Shown here: piece by piece, positions 46,820-57,148 of the stretch | Numbering within the stretch: position 1 is the stretch's first letter | Layout of the letters: the number at the start of each line of letters is the position of its first letter | Made by a program: the position numbers and the translations under genes | The notes under the pieces: generated by a model | The model's database searches: none | What the model saw: only the letters and a program-made list of their open reading frames with translations | Told to the model about the DNA's origin: nothing | From: Agrocybe praecox | Taxonomy: Eukaryota; Basidiomycota; Agaricomycetes; Agaricales; Agrocybaceae | Length of the DNA: 64,000 nt | NCBI GenBank assembly: GCA_964017145.1 | Contig: OZ024847.1 | Span: 3,348,001-3,412,000 of the forward strand | Direction of reading: 5' to 3'

Positions 46820-47640
46820 ATGGGCGCCATTGTCTCGATGATCAGCAATACGTTTCCCTCAAAGCCCAAGTACTCTGTTAATGATATACCCAACTTGGCA
46901 GGAAAGGTCATGATCGAGTCTGGTGCCAACAGCGGTACCGCCTTCTGAATTTCGCACCTAGGTATCGGAAAGGAGAGTGCTAATGTGAGTGTGAATCGTG
47001 TGCTTCCGGGTGTTTACTGATTATTTACTTATTTTTGCGCAGGCACTATTGGCACATACTAATGCGAAAGTGTACATCACTGCTCGCAGTCAAGAGAAGG
47101 CTCAAGCTGCTATCAAGGAATTGAAGGAGGAGACTGGGAAGGAAGCGATCTTCCTCCACCTGGACTTAGCAGACCTGAAGTCGGTCAAAGCTGCAACGGA
47201 GGAGTTCACGAGGCATGTTTATTCCGTGTGTGTTCTTTAATGTGTGTTCTCGGAGAACGAATGGATAAGATAGCTGACTTATATCTGGGGTGTACAGAGG
47301 CATAATGGTACCACCCATTGAGCAAATAACCAAACAGGGGTACGATCTGCAGTTTGGGACGAACGTTTTGGGTGCGTAATGCGTCCAGTTCGTGAACTTT
47401 CCTCTTAAATATTCCACTATCAGGCCACTTCTACTTCACCAAGCTGCTGCTACGAGTCTCCTTGCCGGCGCAAAGTCAAGTCCGAATGGGAAAGCACGCG
47501 TGATAAACACATCATCGTCTAGCTCGTACACGGTCAACACTTTGGATTTCAACACTATGAAAGATTCCGCAGCGAGAAAGATGGGACTATGGGCCTTATA
47601 TGCCCAGGGCAAATTGGCACGTATTATGTTTCTACTAGTA
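46820..47640 (+). pseudogene. Decayed SDR of the retinol-dehydrogenase-like type
   Basis: Recognisable pieces in order: start and N-terminal region to D-I-P-N-L-A-G-K-V; a damaged glycine loop interrupted by a 27-bp insert with a TGA (46935-46961); then [20 protein letters not shown]; then [12 protein letters not shown]; and A-G-A-K-S-S-P-N-G-K-A-R-V-I-N-T-S with the active-site Y-A-Q-G-K. The segment that should carry the N-N-A-G motif is missing, a one-base frameshift follows K-L-L-L, and the C-terminal third is absent. Original intron borders are still visible. It is not closely related to SDR1/SDR2. Confidence 0.85.
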
Positions 47641-47739
47641 TCGTCGGCACGGTATACTGCGTATATATTAACGCACGTAACGTAGAGGTAACGTTATCTT
47701 CCAGTATTTCTATGATCAGCATGACAAGCGCCACGGTCC

Positions 47740-49380
47740 CTAAATCATGTAAATCACTCCAGTCACTGAGCGGAGCTACGCAACCTAAACGATATCCGAG
47801 TACTAAGACCATTTCTGAAGTACAAGCTCAAAAAATCGACGACCTAATACAGAAATATGGATTTGACGATAAATCACTAGGAGGAGAACGTTGGGATCAT
47901 GGGTCGTTAGTGCAGGCTTCAGCCATTCTACTCACTGGATCTGCTGGCAACATTGGCACCTATGTCCTGCACGCTCTCATATCAGGCCCACGAATAAAAA
48001 ATATTTATACCATGAACCGACATTCAAAGTCGAAAGGGATGTCAATCTATGATCGACACGTTAGGCAATTCAAGGACAAAGGCTTCAATTCTTACCTTTT
48101 AAATTCAGAGAAACTGGTTTTCATCGAGAACGAGGCTACGGAGCCAAGGCTAGGCCTCCTCCTCGCGCTCTACAGAGAGATGGGTACACTATTCGTCTTA
48201 TGCCCGGCCTTCACCTCCTCATTAATCATATCGCTATACGTATGTATAGCTCCAAGAGTCTGGATACCATCATTCATACAGCATGGAGGCTTAACTTCAA
48301 TCTACCACCAATAGCATTCGAGGAGAATATATCAGGAACTCGTAACTTGATTGACTCCGCTCGGACATGTCGTATGAAACCTCATGGCTTACGATTTATG
48401 TTAACTTCGTCGCTCTTTTCTGTGGCATCTTGGAATCGTTCCATTGGGGCTTGTTCCCGAGGAACTTCTTATGGACCATCAGTCGGCGGTAGGAAATGGA
48501 TATGGAAGCAAGTACGTAGTTGAAAGAGTGCGTACTGCGTTTCACATTCTTCCTTGTGATTTATCTGTCCCTGGGGCACTGATTACAAAGGTTTTGTTCT
48601 TCTGCCTTTCTGCATAGATTCTTGCGCAGAGCAGCTTAAATTCGACCTCATTACGATTCGGACAGGTCTGCGGAAGGAATCCAAAAGGCTCATGGTCCAG
48701 TACGGACTGGGTGCATATAATGATTAAGTCTAGTGTCAAGCTCGGAGGATTGCCATTAGCTCGAGGGGTGAGCATTTAAATAATCGAGATTTCACCCTCT
48801 AAGTTTCTTATACATACCTTCAGGTTGCATCATGGATTCCAATTGACACAGTATCGCAATGTATCATGGACCTCGTTTCCCTTGACAAAGAATATCCTTC
48901 CGTTCTAAATGCACGACACTCCAAACCAGTAGATTGGGGATACAATCATCCGCTACATTTCGAAGTCTCTATCCTCCAAGTCTGGTCATCCCCATAAAAG
49001 CTTGGGGTTCTGTTCTCTTCAAGAATGGCTGTCCAGGGTCGAAAGCTACGCGAACACGCCCGACAATAGAAGTACGATCGTAAGGGCATTTCTGATTGCC
49101 ATATATCTCCACTTGTCTAATCTAGACCGTTCAAAGCCAGCTATCAATATCCTTCGCTTCTACAAAATGGTTAGAGGCAGTTAATGTCTTAGCCGATCCA
49201 GTGGCTCTGCGCAGTCTCTTTGTTGAAGTTGGGGGCCTCACCGTTTTAAGCACTTCGAAATTTCAATCTATCAGTCCCTCGTTGGATGAATTACGACCGT
49301 TGCAATTTAGCGATGTGGAAAGGTGGATCGAATATCGGTGTGAAATTGGATCCTTGCCTTCATACTCTTCGCACTTGTAA
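47740..49380 (+). pseudogene. Decayed NRPS-like reductase C-terminal domain
   Basis: Fragments spread over three frames match the C-terminal thioester-reductase (NAD-binding 4) domain of fungal NRPS-like/aminoadipate-reductase-type enzymes. They are: a linker ending D-D-L-I-Q-K-Y-G-F-D; the nucleotide loop L-L-T-G-S-A-G-N-I-G; N-A-W-type H-T-A-W-R-L-N-F-N; G-T-R-N-L-I-D; S-V-A-S-W; F-G-Q-V-C-G; W-I-P-I-D; E-W-L-S-R-V-E-S-Y; and the conserved tail with P-V-A-L-R-S-L-F-V-E-V-G-G-L. Frameshifts and stops separate them, and no adenylation or carrier domain precedes the linker. This is a relic of a once larger multidomain gene. Confidence 0.85.
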
Positions 49381-51047
49381 AAGGCGTGTTAATTTTGAGT
49401 GCACGTTTCCGCATGCGGGTAGGTGAATAAAATATCATTACGTCAAGAGTAATTCTACACGGCCACTAATCAGTACTCAGCACCAGCAGTATAAATTGTG
49501 TACTCGAAGAATTGCTTTATCACTACCTACCTAGTAGTACCAAGCGTAATAGTTCACTAGTACGTTAGAATATAAGATTTGATACTTAGGATAAAAATGA
49601 ATAGCTATTCAACGACTTTCTCTCATTTACATACTATGGTGAATGGTATCATGGGGAGACAAAAGAGGAAACACAGCCAGAAGCGCGCCTTCGAAGTGTC
49701 GCGCGCGGCACCGGCACCGGCAGTAACGAGATTGGCATCAGTGACCCAATCTTATCTTATCTATTCGATTTCTTTTTGGCCAAGCTATAAATAGTTCTGT
49801 CGTACCCCAACTCGAGCAAATTTCCAGAAATTGGCGGAAGATGATACTATACTCTAAGTAAAATCTACATAAATTTCTCGTGATTGAAAAATCTAGCCAA
49901 GATATGATGAAATGGTATAAACGATCATCGGTGAGCACGAAAGCCTATCACGAGGAATCTTTTTTTCTTTACAGGCGCAGATGATCTGCTGATTGTATTG
50001 CGGGAAACATACGTTGTTTTTCACTGCCAGTTTGCGAGGTATATGGAATGGACGCTCACCTTCGTGAAGCAATTACCTCATAACTCCCAGAAAAACGTCG
50101 GTTATCACTGCCGCTGTAAAGCTTCATTATGAATATCAATTATATCAAAGTGGACATCTGACGCACGACTGCGTGAAAAGGCAGTGTATTAATGCGAAAG
50201 CAGCGTGAAGAACACGCGTAAGAAACAGCGTTGCACAGGAATGTTAATTATAAGGCTGTCGTAATAATCCGGCCTAACGCAACGTGCTAGTATGACCCTA
50301 ACGAGAATAAATGTCTAAATAAGGTGTTTGTGGGCATACATTATAAATAGGACTTACCCGTTGTTGTCCTTCACTGGGATCGTCCAAGGATTATCATTAT
50401 CATCTCATTTCTTGATTAGGAGCACAAATACACATAAGATGGTCATAAGTACTTGCTGAGTCCGAACACTACAAATAGGGCAAACAAGTTTGCGTACAAA
50501 TTCGCTGAAGGTACAGGTGTTATCATGTGATACTCTTTGTGTGTACGCAACGGGTCCACGACCACATTGCTATCAGAGCATAACAACTTATAGGATCCCA
50601 TATACACTTTCACATAAGTAGACAGACACGTTAGAACCTATACCTTGGAACTTGAACATCCACTCCTCGAAGTACGGAGAATCCTCGCTTACGAGTGGCA
50701 CTGCACAGTGCATACTCGAACGCAAGTTCACAAGGAAAGTGCTAATCCTCCCGGGTCCAGAGATCGCGCGTTGGAGATAGTATGGACTAAATTCGAACTA
50801 AAAATGCTAGTACACGCTTCTTCAAGGCCATTGACGCAGGAAAACTAATTGTGACTCCAAATTATCATATGTTGGCGTGGAAATGAGGGCGATGTGCGGC
50901 AATCCTGATGTTCAGTTCGCATCAGATCTCCAGGGAAGATCTAGGTAGGGACTGTATAAGTGGACATCAGTGCAGGCATTCCCTTCCTTTCCCCCCCCTT
51001 TCAACCCAAATCATTGCTGCACGATATCTTGTCTTATTGCTACCGCA
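49381..51047. other. Long intergenic region
   Basis: About 1.7 kb after the NRPS-like relic. No supported gene, RNA or repeat; short frames such as 49579-49794 and 50645-50848 look random. Confidence 0.5.
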
Positions 51048-52775
51048 ATGGATTTTTACTTCAATGATAACAATGTATCCTTCCCAGGTATATGCACAAT
51101 ATTTTTTTTGTTCTTCCTTCCAAAATTCTCACAATTTATATAATCTTAAAAAGGCTTGACTCTATATCACCCGCCAAAGAGTCGGACTATCAGTTGCCAA
51201 TATCGCAGCACGCACCGCTAGCAGATGATTTCTATAAGGAGTCTTGCCCGTCTTGCGACTACATTGTCCCACAACAGCGAGGATCGGAGGATCCACAGGT
51301 CTATAGCTTATCTCAATCAACGTCCAGCGGGAGCACACCATCACCTCAACTTTCATCTAATGGGCACCCGGACTCCATCCCATCATTGTCAGATACATAC
51401 ATCCCGCTTTCTATAGCTCCGGACTACTCATACGGCTGGGCGCCTGCTCACGGGAATCCAGCCAAAGAATCATTATTGGTCCAAAGGTCATCGACAACGC
51501 CCGCTGCACGCAAGGCACTGCCCAACCCATACATGTACTTTTGCCCTGACCGATATGCCCCCAATCATGCGACTGTCGACCAGGGCTCCGAACATCGTCG
51601 GAGTACCGTGTACCAGCGCTACCAACAGCGTCACGAAGCAGGATATCCAAGCAACTCTCCTAACGGAGGGATGTTTGGACACATAAAATTTACATCTGGC
51701 CGCCTGGGGTCAGATCCCATTGAGAGCACCCGTCATCGGGAGACGGAGATGCCCTTTGGGGACCATCACCGAACAAACGTCCAAAGGTATGTTTTCGTCC
51801 AACATCCCTCGAAGAAGGTGTGCTAACATGTGGTGTAATAGACTGGACGGGGCGCCCTCAACTGGGCTGCGCTCCCCGGGATGGACGTATAGGGGTGACG
51901 AAAGATACCCAGCACAAATTGATACGCGTACGTGCCTTGACCATATCTTCAATTCTTCGTGAGTCCGACTGACCGTTGCATTGAATAAATGTACGAATTC
52001 CTGGTTCTTCCGAGTAGGTACCCACTAAAGCCAATATCAGACCCCCAGCAAGCCTCTACACCCAGTGTTGCTCCCCGATTCGCGGCATCCTCGGGCACAA
52101 CGTTCAGTGACCAAGAGGCAAACTTTAGCACAGGGCCAATATATGGTAATCGTACGTACATTTATAGCATACAATTCCTGGTTTCGTTGACGCTCAATGA
52201 TAAACAGGGCCCAGGTCACTTCCGTCGGTTATTACGCCTACTGCGAACACGGAAACGATGGACGGTCTTGGTACGTCTCGATTTATTGGACTTGAGCTCA
52301 CCTATTACAAACCAATTAATATATCCAGTTTATACTCCTTCGCATCAGTCACTCCCCTACTCTTACCTTGCCTACCAGGATGCCAATCATTCGACGCCAA
52401 CAGCTCAAGACGTGACTACATCAGCAGGAACTTCCGCAGGCGGTATTGCAAATGAAGGTGCGGCAATCCCAGGTACATACTGATCTAAAACAAAGTCAAG
52501 TCAGAGGATCTCACTAAATCCCATCGAACAGCCCCGCCGTCGATCTATCTGGATTTCAATCCGGCGCGGAATCGAAATTTCGTCCACTCCAACGAGGTTC
52601 GCGCCGCAATGGACCAGAAGGCGCCAAGATTTGCGTCATACAATCTGAACAAGCATTCTGCACGCCTCAAGTAAGAAAAACTTTCTTTCTCTAGTCAGTG
52701 AACGCCCAAACTCACCAAGGGTTTGTTTTCTTCAGACGACTCCTCGCGAAGTCGTCAGGTTCGCGAAAGCGTTAG
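51048..52775 (+). CDS. Unrecognised Ser/Pro-rich protein with conserved-looking basic C-terminus
   Basis: Eight exons (51048-51087, 51180-51786, 51842-51958, 52018-52145, 52208-52270, 52329-52472, 52532-52670, 52736-52775) stay in frame and give 425 aa. It starts M-D-F-Y-F-N-D, continues as a Ser/Pro/Tyr-rich disordered region and ends in a more ordered basic segment (F-V-H-S-N-E-V-R-A-A-M-D-Q-K, then L-L-A-K-S-S-G-S-R-K-R). There is no signal peptide or helix; a nuclear or cytosolic protein is likely. The second exon's acceptor (51178-51179) was chosen because nearer sites break the frame; an alternative intron-free start at 51092 exists. No family recognised. Confidence 0.65.
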
Positions 52776-53508
52776 GTAAGTTCCACTTGATATCAATCGG
52801 AGTACAGGATTGACTTTGTCCTCAAAGATGTACTGATCCTGTGTCGTCGATGTTGAGGAGGACGATGCGCATGGTGGTCGCGAGGCAGTCCCAGTCTGAC
52901 TTTTCTTTTCTTATCGCTTTCGGATGTTCGGCATACAAGAATGCCGAGTTATTATCGTGGGAGTGAGCACATGACACAGACTGTTTTAAATTTTTATTTA
53001 TATATCTGGAATTGCCGACGTAAACGTGTTGCCGTCCAAGCTTGCGTTCACAGTTCGATTATAATTTTACTTAGGTAGTTTCTAGCAGTTATCATTGTGT
53101 ATGTACTAAAGCGAAATTTTTTGAAGAGCAATATATTATTTGCAGTCAAGTTTGCTGCGTGGCGCAGTGAGTCGATTCAATTATATTTCTGTGATCGAAA
53201 CGCATGCGTGCAACTACGGATGCAATCGTGATATGTAAAAGGAAGCGGTTGTCTGCGATATCGTTATTGCATTCGTCCGGAAGCAGCCAACGCCTCGGGG
53301 GACATCTGCGACCGAATGATCCAATAGGTAAAAACGCTACGGCGCAATGTACAATTGTTTTAAATACAATCTCTATACTATAATTATGTCGGAAATATTA
53401 AAAAAACAACTAGTAGTGAAGTAGTAGTAATACATATGAATTGCACCAGAGAATTAATGCGCAAAAGTTGAAGTTTGAGCGTGATGATAAAGCCCCATCC
53501 TGGAGATT
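52776..53508. other. Convergent intergenic region
   Basis: Between the ends of the Ser/Pro-rich protein gene (+) and sesquiterpene synthase A (-). No gene recognised. Confidence 0.5.
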
Positions 53509-54787
53509 TTATGATTGCACCTTGATACTCATCTGTAGCTGCTCTTTTGAGATGTACGACGCGTCTCGTGGCCGAAGCGTTATTCTCCTTGTCTTCTGAA
53601 CCTGAAGCCCATTCTTTCCGTAATATCTCTTCGTCTCGTAGCTCCACGCATCGTATCCTCGTACACAGCGGCCTACTCGGTCGAAGAACTCGTCTACCGA
53701 GCTATCGATAGCAGGTCCCCACGAAGGAAGGCTCCTTCGATCCGAGAGGAACTTGGAGATAGTGTGCATGGCGTACCCCGAAAGCCAGTACAGCGCGCCT
53801 TGGAGGTCCAAGTGGTACTCTTGCATAATTGCGGTGACGACATTGTGACCATCAAGGCCTCGAGAGTGCTCCAAGTTATATGAGTGCATATCCTGTGAAC
53901 ATGATTAACAAATAGAACTTAGTACCAGTGGGAGTTGTAATATGACTTACATTTGTGATTGCGATCAAGTCAGTGGCGGCTTCGATCATGGATATCACCA
54001 ATGGATGGTCAAAAACTTCGTTGGGAATATTCAGACCGAGGCCGAAGAATGAGAAACTGGGTTTAGCACCGCAGGTGTCGCGTCTCAGGACGAAGTAATC
54101 ATGGACGCCCCGTATGTGCCCAGTGGCCCTGTCGTCGGCCTCCTGAATCACGGAGTTTGTGTACGCGTCAAAGTCGGCAATAAACCTCTCGATACCAGGG
54201 AGATCCTTTCCAACTGTGTCAATTGTGCGTTTAAAGAACCTTGAATGATGATTCTCGCTTCAATACATCAGCTGCGCAAGGAAACGGTGAGAACTTACTG
54301 TCGAGCCATCTCGGTTATTTGGTTATGTGTGGGTTTCTCGGTGTTACGGAACGCGTCCATAACGTCATGGGCAATCTTTTTAGCCTCGTCCTTGCTGGCC
54401 ATGTCGGTATACTCGTCGAATGCGAAGTAGAAGTTCATCAAGTCGCAGGATATACGAAGATGATCTATAGGAGGAAATACGATGAGTAATCAGTACGGAA
54501 AAATGAAAGGAGAGGTCTGACTTTTGGTTTCGACCGAGCCAATCATGGAACCTAGAAGATCTAAAATCAAAGAATATTTCTATTAGCATATAATAAGATA
54601 GCAAGCAAGCGAATTAGAACGTACTAAAGTCGCACATCTTAAATTTCTCGAACTGTGTGGGCTCGAACAAGCCAAATGATTGCACCCAAGCATTGGCCTC
54701 AGCATCGATCTCTCGCCACATAGGGTTGCTGACTCGCTGCCAGGGCCATGTGATGAGGAGATCGGGGATGGTGAACTGCGAAGACAT
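53509..54787 (-). CDS. Sesquiterpene synthase A
   Basis: Five exons, complement(54625-54787, 54522-54560, 54299-54464, 53951-54239, 53509-53892), give 346 aa, a normal size for basidiomycete class I sesquiterpene synthases. Metal-binding motifs: D84-E-Y-T-D88 in F-A-F-D-E-Y-T-D (the aspartate-rich motif with Glu in second place) and the NSE triad Asn219, Ser223, Glu227 across the last intron. The effector pair Arg308-Tyr309 is also present. It should cyclise farnesyl diphosphate with Mg2+ in the cytosol; the product cannot be told from sequence. Exons 1-4 have the same lengths as in synthase B. A TATA box lies at 54876-54881 on the minus strand. Confidence 0.93.
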
Positions 54788-55880
54788 TATAAGAACTAGT
54801 AGGTCAAGATAAAGAGGTATAGAAGAAGAAAAGCCTTGTGTATGATACTCTACCTCCAAGGTTCAATGACTCACCTTTATACGAACAGATGCACAGGTAC
54901 TTTCGTTTCGAAATCACTCCCGCAATATGAGAACGTCAAAACTAATCCGACACCGGAGCTGCCGAGCAAGAATATGTTTGGGGCTTCTTATTTCATTTAC
55001 TCCCAGTCGGTGATCTTTGACTTCCGCTGCGCGAATCAGTCTATTTTTACAACTTAGCGACGGCCCGTGGATCCCGCTGGAAATTTCGCCTTCTGAGATT
55101 TACTGTATGGATATTTTATTTTATTTGGTTAATTCCTCACAGTCTCTCTATCTCATCTAGGCCTTCAGGGATTGAAGTCCGCTGTGTTTTACCTCACGAT
55201 TCTCTATATATTTATTTTTACGCAGATCTCTACTTCGTCCAGTCTTATCTCTGGCGCCCAAATGGGGAAATGCATCAGGCAGTGCTAATTTAGACTGCCA
55301 GGTACGGGTATGATAATAATCTCGGAAATTTATGAGTATCATAAACGGTGAGCACCAGTTCCGGATATAAAGCTATCAAAACATTCGCGTATATTCTCCA
55401 CTGGGCTGTAATCATGGAAAGTTTATGGGGTTTGCTATGACTTAAAGCCGCAAAATCATCTAATTCAATTAATATTGATCCTTATTTCTACTGTCGCGCC
55501 TCACTGAGAACATCCGCGACAGGTTGATAAGCTTCGCAATAGCACATCAACAACGGCGAATTATTAGAGCGAGTGTGCAAAAGAGGAATTTCACATATGT
55601 CACATTAGTCGGGATAAAAATATACACTCTGAAACTACAGCCTCTTAAAAAAATGTGACAGAATTCATGGATGTGATATCTTATCTATCGTAATGGAAGT
55701 TCCTGTAATTCGTGTTATTAAGAGGCAATGCGGGCATCTGGGAACTAGTAATAGACCTTATATCAGCTTTTAGTTGGACATATAAATCGATGTTTTAACA
55801 TTCTGGCGTACATATAGATATCATGTTCGGAGCTAATTAGGTTACAAAGATAATAATCAATTCGGTTCTATGCTAGTAAT
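54788..55880. other. Spacer between the two sesquiterpene synthases
   Basis: Holds the synthase A promoter (left) and the synthase B terminator (right). No P450 or other gene lies here. Confidence 0.5.
54876..54881 (-). promoter_or_regulatory. TATA box of sesquiterpene synthase A
   Basis: TATAAA on the minus strand, within GTATAAAGGT, 89 bp before the start. Synthase B has the same GTATAAAGGT core 98 bp before its start. Confidence 0.55.
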
Positions 55881-57148
55881 CTATGCCGTTGCAATGCTAA
55901 CTCGAAGCTGTTCCTTTGTGATATAAGCAGGATCGCGGGGGCGAAGAGTGATCCTTCTCGTCTTCTGAATCTTCAGTCCGTTATTCCCGTAATACCGCTT
56001 AGTCTCGTAGCTCCATGCGTCATATCCTCGGACACAGCGTCCAACGCGGTTGAAATATTCATCCACCGCTTTGTCGACGAACTCTCCCCAGGATGGAAGG
56101 CTCCTGCGATCCGAGAGGAATTTGGCTATGGTCTTGGTCACGTACCCCGATAGCCAGTAAAGGGCTCCTTGAAGGTTAAGATGATACTCGTGCATAATCG
56201 CAGTGATGACATTGTGACCATCAAGACCACGAGAGTGCTCGAGGTTATAGGAGTGCATGTCCTAAAAGGAATATCGCTCGTTAGCATGGAAGGTACTATA
56301 AAAAGATCCACGTGGGGTGCGGCGCTTACATTGGTGATCGCAATCAAGTCAGTGGCGCTTTCGGTCATTGAGATAACGAGAGGGTGCTCGAAAACCTCAT
56401 GTGGGATGTTCAGTCCCAGACCGAAGAATGAAAAGCTGGGTTTGCCACCACACGTATCACGTCTCAGAACAAAGTAATCGTCGACGCTGCGTATGTACCC
56501 AGAGTCTCGGTCGTCTGCTTCCTGAATGATGGAAGATGTGTATGCGTCAAAGTCGGCAATGAATCTTTCAATTCCCGTGGGGTCTTCTCCGACAGTTTCG
56601 ATGGTTCTCCTAAAGAACCTAGGGGGAAATAAGTCACAGATTTGCTTCAAGATAGGAGAACGATTCTACTTACTGCCGGGCCATCTCTGTAATCTTGTTG
56701 TGCGAGGGCTTATCTGTGTTTCTGAACGCGTCCATGACGTCTTTGGCAATCATCTTGGCCTCGTCGCCACTGGCCATATCGGTATACTCGTCAAATGCAA
56801 AGTAAAAGTTCATCAGGTCGCATGATATCCGCAGATGATCTATGAGTTTGACATGAGTCAAAGCTTGTTAATTTGAAAGACATAATCCGACCTTTTGTGG
56901 AGAGAGGACCAACGAGAGCCCCTAGAAGATCTATTTGAAAGTTTAGAATAATCATTCAAAGTATCCCAAAGACTCGGTAACGCACTGAAGTCGCATGCTT
57001 TGAATTTCTCGAATTGAGCAGGCTCAAACAGGACGAAAGATTTGACCCATTCGTTGGCCTCTTCCTGGACGTCATCCAAAGACGCGTTTCTGACCTTTTG
57101 CCATGGCCAGGTGATTAGGAGATCAGGGATGATGAATTGAGAAGGCAT
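55881..57148 (-). CDS. Sesquiterpene synthase B
   Basis: Five exons, complement(56986-57148, 56892-56930, 56674-56839, 56330-56618, 55881-56261), give 345 aa. Exon lengths 163, 39, 166 and 289 equal those of synthase A; only the last differs (381 against 384). D84-E-Y-T-D88, Asn219-Ser223-Glu227 and Arg308-Tyr309 are all intact, so an active farnesyl diphosphate cyclase is likely. The two proteins are clearly paralogous, head to tail on the minus strand, with many replacements in the N-terminal 60 residues and at the C-terminus, so their products may differ. Confidence 0.93.

Noticed and set aside
53509..57148. Full terpene biosynthetic gene cluster
   Set aside because: Neighbours within the window contain no P450, oxidase, transferase or transporter of a known cluster type; only the two synthases are supported.
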